Assembly (NCBI GenBank): GCA_965228695.1
Contig: CBDDIB010000002.1
Span: forward strand, 1,736,001 to 1,800,000
Direction: 5' to 3'
Length of the DNA stretch: 64,000 nucleotides
Source of the DNA: JAJFJD01 sp965228695
Lineage (GTDB): Bacteria; Pseudomonadota; Alphaproteobacteria; UBA8366
Part shown: piece by piece, positions 1-8,612 of the stretch
Layout: each line of letters begins with the position of its first letter
How positions within the stretch are numbered: position 1 is the first letter of the stretch
Translations under genes and position numbers: made by a program
The notes under the pieces: model-generated
What the model saw: only the letters and a program-made list of their open reading frames with translations
Database searches by the model: none
Told to the model about the DNA's origin: nothing

Positions 1-804
1 GAGTCGACGATCACCTCGCATGTCGATCTGGCGCAGATCGTGCTCGATGAGTCCGGCTACACCACGATGTGGCAGGAAAGCAAGAAACCCGAGGCGCCGG
101 GCAAGCTGGAAAACCTCAAGGAACTCATCGTCGCGTTGGAGGATTTCGAAAATCTCGCGGGCTTCCTGGAACATGTCAGCCTGGTCATGGACAATATCGA
201 ATCCGCCGATCAGGATATGGTCAGCCTGATGACGTTGCACAGCGCGAAAGGGCTCGAGTTCGAGACGGTCTTTCTGCCGGGTTGGGAGGAGGGGCTGTTC
301 CCGCATCAGCGGTCGCTTGACGAGAACGGCGGTGCCGGGTTGGAGGAAGAACGGCGCCTGGCCTATGTCGGCATCACGCGGGCGCGGCACCGCGTGCATA
401 TCAGTTTCGCCGCCAACCGGCGGATCCATAACCTTTGGCAAAGTGCGATCCCGTCGCGCTTCGTCGAAGAACTGCCGCAGGACCAGGTCGTGCTGGAAAG
501 CGAAGGCGGCTTGTATGGCGGCGGGGGTTTGAGTCAGGAGTCCATGTTCAGGGATGTCGGCGGATCCCATCACGGAGGTCCCGGCTGGCAACGCCTGCAG
601 CGGAACGGGCCCGGCAGCCGGCTGATCGAGGCCGAGCCCGAGGCATTGCATGGTTCCGGCGTCGCGTTTGCGCTGGGCGATCGCTGTTTCCATCAGAAAT
701 TCGGCATGGGATGGGTGCGGGTGGTCGAAGGGGATCATTTGACGATCGACTTCGACAAAGCCGGCACCAAGAAGGTCGTCGCCGCCTTCGTCGAGAAGAC
801 CTGA
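1..804 (+). CDS. uvrD: ATP-dependent DNA helicase UvrD/PcrA, C-terminal part (cut by window edge)
   Basis: Superfamily 1A 3'-5' DNA helicase acting in nucleotide excision repair, mismatch repair and replication-fork clearing. Only the last 267 residues are present; the frame is open from base 1. Visible are the late helicase motifs: MTLHSAKGLEFETVFLPG (motif V region), then the EEERRLAYVGITRAR stretch (motif VI, with the arginines that contact ATP). After these comes a variable tail and a small C-terminal region (GMGWVRVVEGDHLTIDF) typical of the Tudor-like UvrD/PcrA terminus that binds RNA polymerase. Walker A and domain 1 lie outside the window. The next gene, prmA, follows after about 40 bases on the same strand. 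Family identity is secure; UvrD versus PcrA naming is only convention. Confidence 0.93.
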   Translation, partial: ESTITSHVDLAQIVLDESGYTTMWQESKKPEAPGKLENLKELIVALEDFENLAGFLEHVSLVMDNIESADQDMVSLMTLHSAKGLEFETVFLPGWEEGLFPHQRSLDENGGAGLEEERRLAYVGITRARHRVHISFAANRRIHNLWQSAIPSRFVEELPQDQVVLESEGGLYGGGGLSQESMFRDVGGSHHGGPGWQRLQRNGPGSRLIEAEPEALHGSGVAFALGDRCFHQKFGMGWVRVVEGDHLTIDFDKAGTKKVVAAFVEKT

Positions 805-847
805 TCTTGCTATTGCTGGATACGTGCCGGCTTCGGGAGCGACGGCC

Positions 848-1720
848 GTGACCGCCGCATGGAAGGTCGCGGTGTCCGTGCCCGGCGATGCCGTCGATCT
901 TTTTTCCGACGCGTTGCGTCCGTTCGCCCTATCCGTCGCCGCGTTCGGCGGCGAGGCACCGACGGCGGACTGGACCGTGGAAGCCTATCTGGATGCGCCG
1001 CCGGACCCCGGACAAATGGCGGCCGTGATTGCGCTGGCCGCGGCGACCGCGGAGATTGTCGAACCGGAAATCGCGTGTGTGCCGCTGGCCGCGATGGATT
1101 GGTTGAAGGACAGCCTCGACACCTTTCAGCCGGTTCAGGTCGGGCGGTTCTTCGTCTATCCGTCGCATTACACCGACGCTATTCCCACTGGCGCCATTGG
1201 TATCCGGATCGACGCGGCGACCGCGTTCGGATCGGGCGAACATGGCAGCACCGCTGGCTGTCTAAGGGCAATGGACGCTATGGGCGCTTCCCTTGGGCCA
1301 AGTCGGGTTCTCGACCTCGGCTGCGGCTCGGGCATCCTGTCGATTGCGGCGGCGAAGCGGTGGCGTGTTCCCGTCGTGGCGGCAGATATCGATATCGAGG
1401 CGGTAAGGGTCAGCCGTGAGAATTTCGCCGAAAACGGCGTTGCCCGTCTCGCCGCGGCAATCGAAAGCAATGGCCGGCGGCACCGGCTTCTCTTGGAGCG
1501 CGCGCCATACGACATTATCCTGGCGAATATCCTGGCACGTCCGTTGATTGGGCTTGCCCCGGCGTTGCGGCGATACTGTGCGTCGGGCGGGCTGGTGGTC
1601 CTGTCGGGATTGCTGGCGGAGCAGGGACCGCAGATTTTGGGGGCGTATCGTCAGTTCGGATTCGAACTGCGCAACAGGATATTGGTCGAGGGATGGGCAA
1701 CCCTCGTGCTTTCCCGGTGA
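848..1720 (+). CDS. prmA: Ribosomal protein L11 methyltransferase
   Basis: SAM-dependent methyltransferase that methylates lysines and the N-terminus of ribosomal protein L11 in the cytoplasm. The Rossmann motif I is clear (VLDLGCGSGILSIAAAK) and is followed by the acidic strand-2 end (VAADIDIEAV) and the NILARPL motif that forms the catalytic pocket in PrmA. About 290 residues, normal for the family. A GTG at 848 is preferred as the start because GGGAG lies about ten bases upstream and the protein then begins with the usual short AWKV strand. An in-frame GTG at 824 would add eight residues but has no good ribosome site. It follows uvrD closely and precedes the aminopeptidase gene by 76 bases. 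Confidence 0.92.
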   Translation: MTAAWKVAVSVPGDAVDLFSDALRPFALSVAAFGGEAPTADWTVEAYLDAPPDPGQMAAVIALAAATAEIVEPEIACVPLAAMDWLKDSLDTFQPVQVGRFFVYPSHYTDAIPTGAIGIRIDAATAFGSGEHGSTAGCLRAMDAMGASLGPSRVLDLGCGSGILSIAAAKRWRVPVVAADIDIEAVRVSRENFAENGVARLAAAIESNGRRHRLLLERAPYDIILANILARPLIGLAPALRRYCASGGLVVLSGLLAEQGPQILGAYRQFGFELRNRILVEGWATLVLSR

Positions 1721-1796
1721 GGAAGGCGCGGCGGCTTCCCTTGCATGTCGGTGGCGGTTGCTTAGCTTATGACGAAGGCAAAGAAAGAGTGTTGGC

Positions 1797-3833
1797 ATGG
1801 TTAAAGCCGAGGCATCCTATGCGGGCGATGCGCAGTTGGAAGAGGCACTAACGGCGGCCGGGGTCGCGATGCCGATTGCCGCTGTTCGCGAGCTCGTCGC
1901 CGGGGTCGCGGCGGCGCCCGACGGGTATGAGGATTGGACCGTGCTGGTGGCGCCGACCGCGGATGCCGACCTGCGCGATCAACTCAACGCGCTTCGCGCC
2001 GACATCGCGGCCGCCGCAGGCGGGATGTTTCCTTATGGCCCGGCGCCGGCGGAACGGCTCGCCGCGTTGCAGGCGGAGATCATCCGGCGAGGCCTGGATG
2101 GCTTCATCGTGCCGCGCACCGACGAGCACCAGGGTGAATATGTGCCGACGCGTGCCGAACGGCTGCGCTGGGTTACCGGGTTTTCCGGTTCAGCCGGGGT
2201 TGCGGTCATCCTTGCCGAGCGGGCGGCCGTTTTCGTCGATGGGCGCTACACGCTTCAGGTGCTCGATGAAGTGGATACCGAACAGGTTGAGCCCGTCCCC
2301 CTGGCGGATAAATCCCCCTGGGATTGGATCGCGGAAAATCTCGCGGACGGCGCCGCGCTCGGATACGACCCGTTGTTGCTGACCGAGGCGTCGGTCGCGC
2401 GCTATCGCCAGGCGGCGGAAAAGGCGAAGGGCCGTCTGGTGGCCGTTGACGATAATCCCGTCGATGCCGTTTGGCCGGACCAACCGGCTGCGCCGCTGGC
2501 GCCGGTCGTTGTTCATGACGAGATCTATGCCGGAGATCCCGCGGCTGCCAAGCGCGCGACGCTTGGGGTGAGGCTGACCGAGGAAAACGTTGCGGCGGCG
2601 GTCCTGACTATGCCGGATTCGATTGCCTGGCTCTTGAACATTCGCGGTGGCGACGTGCCGCATACGCCCCTGCCGCTGTCCTTTGCAATCTTGCGCGACG
2701 ACGGCTCGGTCGATTTGTTCATAGACTCCCGAAAGCTGTCACCGGGTGTCACGGAACACCTGGGGAATGGCGTGGCGATCCAGCCGCCCGAGGATTTCGG
2801 GGCCGCCCTCGAGGCGCTGGGCGCGGACGGACGAAGGGTGATGGCCGATCCGACCAGCGCGGCGAGTTTCGTGTTCGACCGGCTGAGGGCCGGCGGAGCG
2901 GAAATCGTGAAGGAAACCGATCCTTGTGCGATGCCGAAGGCCTGCAAGAACGAGACCGAGGTGGACGGCGCCCGCGCGGCGCACCGCCGGGATGGCGTGG
3001 CGGTCACGCGATTTCTGGCGTGGTTTGCCGAGCGCGCGCCGGCGGGCGGGCTGACGGAGATCGAAGCCGCAGAGCAACTTCGTGCGTTCCGGTTCCAGAA
3101 CGATCTAATTCGCGATCTCAGTTTCCGCACGATTTCCGGGTCCGGGCCGAATGGCGCCATCGTGCATTACAGCGTCAGCGAGGAGACCAACCGCGAAATC
3201 GGCTTGGGGGAGCTGTATCTCGTGGATTCCGGCGCGCAATATCTCGACGGCACCACGGACATCACCCGCACCATCGCGGTGGGCGAGCCATCATCGGAAA
3301 TGCGTGACCGCTTTACCCGTGTGCTGAAGGGCCATATCGGCATCGCGACCGCCCGATTCCCGCAAGGGACGACCGGCGCGCAACTCGATACCTTGGCCCG
3401 GCACGCGTTATGGCAGGCCGGTCTGGATTTCGATCATGGAACCGGTCATGGCGTCGGCAGCTACCTGAGCGTGCACGAGGGACCGCAGCGGATATCCAAG
3501 GCGGGCGATACCGTCGCACTCAAGCCCGGCATGATCGTCTCGAACGAACCGGGATATTACAAGACCGATTCTTATGGGATCCGCATTGAAAATCTCGTCA
3601 CCGTCGTGCCATGCGACGACGTGGCGGAAAGTGAACGCACGCTGCTGCAATTGGAAACGATGACCCTGGCGCCGATCGATCGGACACTCATCGATCTATC
3701 GCTTCTAACGGAAGACGAGGTGGCGTGGCTGGACGCATATCACGCCCGGGTTCGGGAAACGGTCGGACCGGCCCTCGATTCGGCGGCGAAGACATGGCTC
3801 GACGCAGCGACCCGTCCGATCGGTGACGGCTAG
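1797..3833 (+). CDS. Xaa-Pro aminopeptidase (M24B) with N-terminal extension
   Basis: Cytoplasmic metallo-aminopeptidase that removes N-terminal residues preceding proline. From about residue 85 it has the usual three-part layout: two creatinase-like N-terminal domains (starting ERLAALQAEIIRRGLDGFIV) and a C-terminal pita-bread catalytic domain. The five metal ligands are seen in VDSGAQYLDGTTDITRT (two Asp), HGTGHGVG (His), SNEPGYY (Glu) and GIRIENLV (Glu). At 678 residues it is about 70-80 longer than the common bacterial long form, because of an Ala-rich first segment before PAERLAAL. Its stop codon overlaps the stop of ligA on the opposite strand, so the two genes converge with no spacer. 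No secretion signal is seen. Confidence 0.9.
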   Translation: MVKAEASYAGDAQLEEALTAAGVAMPIAAVRELVAGVAAAPDGYEDWTVLVAPTADADLRDQLNALRADIAAAAGGMFPYGPAPAERLAALQAEIIRRGLDGFIVPRTDEHQGEYVPTRAERLRWVTGFSGSAGVAVILAERAAVFVDGRYTLQVLDEVDTEQVEPVPLADKSPWDWIAENLADGAALGYDPLLLTEASVARYRQAAEKAKGRLVAVDDNPVDAVWPDQPAAPLAPVVVHDEIYAGDPAAAKRATLGVRLTEENVAAAVLTMPDSIAWLLNIRGGDVPHTPLPLSFAILRDDGSVDLFIDSRKLSPGVTEHLGNGVAIQPPEDFGAALEALGADGRRVMADPTSAASFVFDRLRAGGAEIVKETDPCAMPKACKNETEVDGARAAHRRDGVAVTRFLAWFAERAPAGGLTEIEAAEQLRAFRFQNDLIRDLSFRTISGSGPNGAIVHYSVSEETNREIGLGELYLVDSGAQYLDGTTDITRTIAVGEPSSEMRDRFTRVLKGHIGIATARFPQGTTGAQLDTLARHALWQAGLDFDHGTGHGVGSYLSVHEGPQRISKAGDTVALKPGMIVSNEPGYYKTDSYGIRIENLVTVVPCDDVAESERTLLQLETMTLAPIDRTLIDLSLLTEDEVAWLDAYHARVRETVGPALDSAAKTWLDAATRPIGDG

Positions 3834-5914
3834 GTTTCGCCGATCAGGTCGAGCCAGGCTTCTTCGGTCAACATCTCGACGCCGAGGTCTTCGGCTTTCT
3901 TCGCCTTTGATCCGGCATCCGCGCCCACCACGACATAGTCGGTCTTCTTGGAAACCGACCCCGCGACCTTGGCGCCCATGGATTCCGCGCGGGCCTTGGC
4001 CTCGCTTCGCGTCATCTTCTCGAGCGATCCGGTAAAAACGACGGTTTTCCCCGAAACGGCGGAGCCGGCCTCGTCCGGCGCCTCGAAGTCCTGGATGTCG
4101 AGCTCCGACTCCAAATCCTCCAATGCGGCGGCGTTGTGCGGCTCCTGGAAGAAGGTGACGAGGTCGGTCGCCACCGACGGCCCGATACCGTCGATGTTGA
4201 TCAGGTCTTGATACTCGGCGCTTTCCTCATCCTGTGCCGCCTGCATCGCCGTCCGCAGCGCTGCGAAAGAACCGTAGTTCTTGGCCAGCAGGCGCGCATT
4301 CGCCTGACCGACCTGGCGGATGCCGAGGGCGTAAATGAAACGGTCGAGCGGGATGCTGCGTTTGTCTTCGATCGCGTCGAGAAGTTTCGTAATCGATTGT
4401 TCGCCCCAGCCTTCGCGCTCGGCGATCGCGTCGCGCTGATCGCGCAGGCGGAAGATGTCGGCCGCCGTGGTAACGATCTTGTCGCGCCAGAAGGCTTCGA
4501 TATTTTTTGCGCCGAGCCCTTCGATATCGAAGGCGTCGCGGGAGACGAAATGCTTCAAGCGCTCGACCTGCTGATAGGGGCAGACGAGGTCGCCGGTGCA
4601 GCGCCGGACCGCTTCTCCCTCCTCGCGCATGGTCGGCGTCTTCAGCTCGCAGGGGCACTCGGCCGGGAAGGTATAAGGCACCGAGTCGGCGGGCCGCCGT
4701 TCTTCGATGACGCGGACGACTTGCGGGATCACATCCCCAGCGCGCTGCACGACGACCGCGTCGCCTTCGCGGATGTCCTTACGTGCGATTTCGTCCTCGT
4801 TGTGCAGCGTCGCTCGGCTCACCACCACGCCGCCCACGGTGATCGGCTCCAGCTCGGCGACCGGCGTCAATGCGCCGGTGCGCCCGACCTGGATGGTGAT
4901 GGCGCGCAGGATCGTTTCGGCCTGTTGAGCAGGGAACTTATGGGCAGTTGCCCAGCGCGGCGCCCGGCTGCGCACGCCCATCCGCCGCTGCCAATCCAGC
5001 CGGTTCACCTTATAGACGACACCGTCGATGTCGTAGGGAAGCTCGGCGCGTTTCGCCTGTATTTCGGCATAGGTTTCGAGTACCTCTTCCGCGGAGGTGC
5101 AGAGCCGCGACATCGGATTGGTCGGGAAACCCCAGTCGCGCAGCTGCTGCAGGAAATCCCAATGCGTCTCCGCGATCGAGCTGCTCATCTCGCCGGCACT
5201 GTAGACGAACATGCGAAGCGGCCGGCGGGCTGTGATGGAGGGGTCGAGCTGTCGTATACTGCCGGCCGCGGCGTTGCGGGGATTTGCGAAGACCTTATCG
5301 CCGTCGGCTTCCTGCCGTTTGTTCAAGGCGAAAAAGTCCTCGCGCGACATATAGATTTCGCCCCGGACCTCTATGATTTCCGGCGCATCCCCGGTCAATC
5401 GATTGGGGATCTCGTCGATGGTCTTCAGGTTGGCCGTGATGTTCTCTCCGACGGCACCGTCGCCGCGTGTGGCGCCGAGAACCAGGGCGCCGTTTTCATA
5501 CCGCAGGGAGGCGGAAAGACCGTCGATCTTGGGCTCCGCGACGATCTCGATTGGGTCGTCGGCCGCCAATCCCAGGAATTTTCGGACACTGCCGATGAAA
5601 TCCCGAACGTCTTCCTCGTTGAATGCGTTCGAAAGCGACAGCATCGGCCGCGCATGGGTGACCTTGCTGAAGCCGGGGGCGACCGGGGCGCCCACCTGAT
5701 CGCTTGGGCTATCGCCGCGCTTCAGGGCGGGAAAGCGTTCTTCGATGGCCTCATTGCGCCGGCGCAGGGCGTCGTATTCGGCATCGCTGATTTCCGGTGC
5801 GTCCTGCTGATGATAAAGCCGGTTGTGACGTTCGATTTCCAGGGCGAGCCGGGTAAGTTCGGCCTTCGCTTGCTTTTCGGTCAATTTTTCGACGGGTTTC
5901 GGGGGCTTGCTCAT
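3830..5914 (-). CDS. ligA: NAD+-dependent DNA ligase
   Basis: Seals nicks in replication and repair using NAD+. About 694 residues. An N-terminal Ia domain (HNRLYHQQDAPEISDAEYD) is followed by the adenylation domain with the AMP-accepting lysine in EPKIDGLSAS at about residue 129, the OB fold, a zinc finger, tandem helix-hairpin-helix motifs (ALGIRQVGQANARLL, INIDGIGPSVA) and a C-terminal BRCT domain (GKTVVFTGSLEKMTRSEAK). The zinc finger reads ECPCELK then RCTGDLVCPYQ, so the first cysteine pair is CxC rather than the CxxC of E. coli. The ATG at 5914 overlaps the recN stop by ATGA. An open frame continues upstream to 6373, but that part is recN antisense-frame noise. Confidence 0.96.
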   Translation of the reverse strand: MSKPPKPVEKLTEKQAKAELTRLALEIERHNRLYHQQDAPEISDAEYDALRRRNEAIEERFPALKRGDSPSDQVGAPVAPGFSKVTHARPMLSLSNAFNEEDVRDFIGSVRKFLGLAADDPIEIVAEPKIDGLSASLRYENGALVLGATRGDGAVGENITANLKTIDEIPNRLTGDAPEIIEVRGEIYMSREDFFALNKRQEADGDKVFANPRNAAAGSIRQLDPSITARRPLRMFVYSAGEMSSSIAETHWDFLQQLRDWGFPTNPMSRLCTSAEEVLETYAEIQAKRAELPYDIDGVVYKVNRLDWQRRMGVRSRAPRWATAHKFPAQQAETILRAITIQVGRTGALTPVAELEPITVGGVVVSRATLHNEDEIARKDIREGDAVVVQRAGDVIPQVVRVIEERRPADSVPYTFPAECPCELKTPTMREEGEAVRRCTGDLVCPYQQVERLKHFVSRDAFDIEGLGAKNIEAFWRDKIVTTAADIFRLRDQRDAIAEREGWGEQSITKLLDAIEDKRSIPLDRFIYALGIRQVGQANARLLAKNYGSFAALRTAMQAAQDEESAEYQDLINIDGIGPSVATDLVTFFQEPHNAAALEDLESELDIQDFEAPDEAGSAVSGKTVVFTGSLEKMTRSEAKARAESMGAKVAGSVSKKTDYVVVGADAGSKAKKAEDLGVEMLTEEAWLDLIGET

Positions 5915-7581
5915 ACCCGTTCTCCTTCGAGAAGGCGGGTCGCCGCGGCGCGCGCCTCGTCGGTAATCTCCCGGCCGGACAGCATGCGGGCGACTTCTTC
6001 GCGGCGATCCTCCTTTTCGAGCTGATCGACCCGCGTAACGGCGACATCGCCGGACTCGAGCTTCTCGACGCGAAGATGGGTATCGCCGCGCGCCGCGACC
6101 TGCGGCGAATGCGTCACTACCAGCACCTGGAGATTCTGCGACAGGCGCAGCAGCCGTTCGCCGACCGCATCCGCCGTGGCGCCGCCGACGCCGCTGTCGA
6201 CCTCGTCGAAGACGAGGGTCGGTGTCGGGCCGGTTTCCGCCAGGGCCACCTTCAAAGCGAGAAGGAAGCGGGAGAGTTCGCCGCCGGATGCGATCTGCGA
6301 CAGCGGACCCATCGCGGCCCCGGGGTTGGTCGATACTTGGAACGAAACGCGATCCATGCCTTCGGCGGTCCAAGATCCTTCGTCCAACGGCTCGATCAGC
6401 GTGGCGAATTTCGCCTTGTCGAGCCGGAGCGGCGGCAGTTCCGCATTGACCGTGGTATCCAGCTTCTTCGCCGATTTCTGGCGCGACTCGGTGAGGGCCT
6501 TAGCCGCGGAGACGTACCGCTCGCGGGCTTCCGCCTCTTCTTTCTTCAGCGTTGCAATAGTGCCGGTCTGATCGTCCAGCATCGAAAGGCGTTCGCCGAG
6601 CCGTTCCTGCAGCAAGGGCAGGTCGTCCACTTGGATGCCGTGCTTGCGCGCCGCATCCCGAAGCGCAAACAGGCGTTCCTCGATCGATTCGAGGTCGCCG
6701 CGATCCAGGTTCAGGTCATTGGCGACTTCGCGGAGCGACTGCATGGCGTCCTGGATTTCCGCGATCGCGCGGTCCAAGGCGGCGGTGACCGGGTCCAATC
6801 GCCCGGCGGCCTTCTCCGCCGTGCGGCCCAGTTGGCCGACCGCCGATTGCAGCCGCGATTCGGCGCCATCGTCGCCGGCGAGTTCGGCGTAGGCCGCATC
6901 GAGGCCGGTGAGAACCGCCTCGGCATTCTGCAGCATGGTCCGGCTGTCGGCGAGTTGCTGTTCTTCGCCGGGAACCGGGTCGATCTTTTCCAGCTCCGAC
7001 AGCGAATGCCGGAGATAATCCTCGTCCTCGCGGCTCTGGGCGGCATCCGCTTCGGCCTGGCGCCGCCGTTCCGCCGCGTCGCGCCATGCGCCGAATGCCG
7101 AAGCCAGCACGGTCTTCTTCTTTCCGAGCTTTCCATAAATGTCCAGGAGCGCGCGATGCGTTCCCCGATCGAGGAGGCCGCGCTCGTCGAACTGTCCTTG
7201 GATCTCGATCAGCGAGTCGCCGAGTTGACGCAGTAAACCGATGCTGATGGCCTCGTCGTTGACGTAGGCGCGCGTTCGTCCGTCGTCGCTCAGGACGCGG
7301 CGCAGCATGATGGTGGAATCCGCCGGCAAGTCTTGTTTGCGCAGCAGGTCGACGAGGGGATGTCCTTCCGGGACTTGGAATGTGGCGGTGACGCTGCCGC
7401 GCTCGACGCCGGCGCGCAGCATCCGGCCCTCGGATCGGGCGCCCAGCGCCATACCCAGTGCATCGAGCAGTATGGATTTGCCCGCGCCGGTTTCACCGGT
7501 CAGGACGCTCAATCCTTCCGCGAACGCCACATCCAGCCGGTCGATAAGGACGATGTTTCGAATGCTGAGCGCGGTCAGCAT
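5911..7581 (-). CDS. recN: DNA repair protein RecN
   Basis: SMC-like ATPase acting in recombinational repair of double-strand breaks. 556 residues, the normal size. The Walker A motif GETGAGKS is at residues 29-36, a long central coiled coil rich in Glu, Arg and Ala spans roughly 150-370, and the ABC signature (ASGGELSRFLLALK) and Walker B (TLVFDEVDSGVGG) are near the C-terminus. It lies 7 bases after bamD and overlaps ligA by four bases, so the three are almost certainly one transcript. No LexA-type box is seen directly in front of recN, unlike many bacteria in which recN is an SOS gene. Confidence 0.96.
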   Translation of the reverse strand: MLTALSIRNIVLIDRLDVAFAEGLSVLTGETGAGKSILLDALGMALGARSEGRMLRAGVERGSVTATFQVPEGHPLVDLLRKQDLPADSTIMLRRVLSDDGRTRAYVNDEAISIGLLRQLGDSLIEIQGQFDERGLLDRGTHRALLDIYGKLGKKKTVLASAFGAWRDAAERRRQAEADAAQSREDEDYLRHSLSELEKIDPVPGEEQQLADSRTMLQNAEAVLTGLDAAYAELAGDDGAESRLQSAVGQLGRTAEKAAGRLDPVTAALDRAIAEIQDAMQSLREVANDLNLDRGDLESIEERLFALRDAARKHGIQVDDLPLLQERLGERLSMLDDQTGTIATLKKEEAEARERYVSAAKALTESRQKSAKKLDTTVNAELPPLRLDKAKFATLIEPLDEGSWTAEGMDRVSFQVSTNPGAAMGPLSQIASGGELSRFLLALKVALAETGPTPTLVFDEVDSGVGGATADAVGERLLRLSQNLQVLVVTHSPQVAARGDTHLRVEKLESGDVAVTRVDQLEKEDRREEVARMLSGREITDEARAAATRLLEGERV

Positions 7582-7588
7582 CGGTCCG

Positions 7589-8458
7589 TCAAGACGTCCA
7601 ATCCCAAAGCCAGCTCAACCAGGACCCCTCTTTACGTTGGGGTCTCAGGTTGCGCCGCTCGAGAAGGGCATAGCTGTCTTCATACCAACTGCTGCCCGGG
7701 AAATTGTGGCCCAGGACGGCGGCGGACATCTGTGCCTCGTCGGTGATGCCCAAGGCGAGATAGGCCTCGGTCAGCCGATGCAGTGCTTCGGGAACATGGG
7801 TGGTTGTCTGATAATTCTCAATGACCGCGCGAAACCGGTTGATCGCCGCGAGTTGGTCGCCCTTGCGTTGGTAATAGCGGCCAATGCTCATGTCCTTGCC
7901 GGCGAGGTGATCGCGGGTCAGGTCGAGCTTGAGCCGGGCGTCCCGCGCGTATGCCGTGTTCGGGAACCGCTTGATCACGTCCCGCACCGAGGCGAGCGCC
8001 AGCGTCGTCATTTTTTGGTCGCGGCCGATATCCGAAATTTGTTCATAATAGGACAGCGCCTTGAGATAATATGCATAGGCGACATCGCTATGGCCGGGGT
8101 GCAGTTCGATGAACCGGTCTAGCGCGATGATGGCCTCGTCGAATTTCTCTTCCAGATAAAAGGCATAGGCCGACATGAGCTGAGCCTTGGTCGCCCAGCG
8201 AGAATAGGGATGCTGCCGTTCGACTTCGTCGAACTCCTTGGCGGCGGTCTCGTTCCAGCCCGCCTCCAGGTAATCCAGCGCGCCGTTGTAGATTTCTTCC
8301 GCACTACGTTCCTTTACGGCCTGCGCCTCTTGCTCGGGCGAGCCGAAGATCGTGGTCAACGTGTCGCAGCCGGATAGGAGCAGCATGCAGACCGTCAACA
8401 ATGCGGGTATCGGCCCGGAAAGGCGATTGCGACGGGGAGAGAATGTCCGATCGGTCAT
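7589..8458 (-). CDS. bamD: Outer membrane protein assembly lipoprotein BamD
   Basis: Essential lipoprotein of the BAM complex, which inserts beta-barrel proteins into the outer membrane. From the ATG at 8458 the protein has 289 residues: a short basic n-region, a hydrophobic segment and a lipobox LLLSGC, so it is lipidated and faces the periplasm. The mature part is built from helical TPR-like repeats (EEIYNGALDYLEAGWNETAAKEF, HPGHSDVAYAYYLKALSYY) as in BamD/ComL. An in-frame ATG at 8557 would put 33 residues before the signal peptide and is rejected. The spacer to lpxC upstream is 154 bases and may hold its own promoter. Confidence 0.93.
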   Translation of the reverse strand: MTDRTFSPRRNRLSGPIPALLTVCMLLLSGCDTLTTIFGSPEQEAQAVKERSAEEIYNGALDYLEAGWNETAAKEFDEVERQHPYSRWATKAQLMSAYAFYLEEKFDEAIIALDRFIELHPGHSDVAYAYYLKALSYYEQISDIGRDQKMTTLALASVRDVIKRFPNTAYARDARLKLDLTRDHLAGKDMSIGRYYQRKGDQLAAINRFRAVIENYQTTTHVPEALHRLTEAYLALGITDEAQMSAAVLGHNFPGSSWYEDSYALLERRNLRPQRKEGSWLSWLWDWTS

Positions 8459-8612
8459 TGTCGTTTCGAAACCCTCAACAGTGCGGCAGCGGCAAAGCCT
8501 GTATTTCGTGGCCGCCGCCAATTTCATGACGCCTATATAGCACCGACGGCCGCCCATTCCTATATGGCGGCCGCTTCACAAATCGCAACTGATGATTGGG
8601 CGGTTGGCGGGA

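Noticed and set aside
4136..6025. 629-codon open frame on the + strand
   Set aside because: Antisense to ligA; no domain, no ribosome site.
5915..6373. Possible 153-residue N-terminal extension of LigA
   Set aside because: Overlaps recN in another frame and has no homology to ligases; ATG 5914 is coupled to the recN stop.
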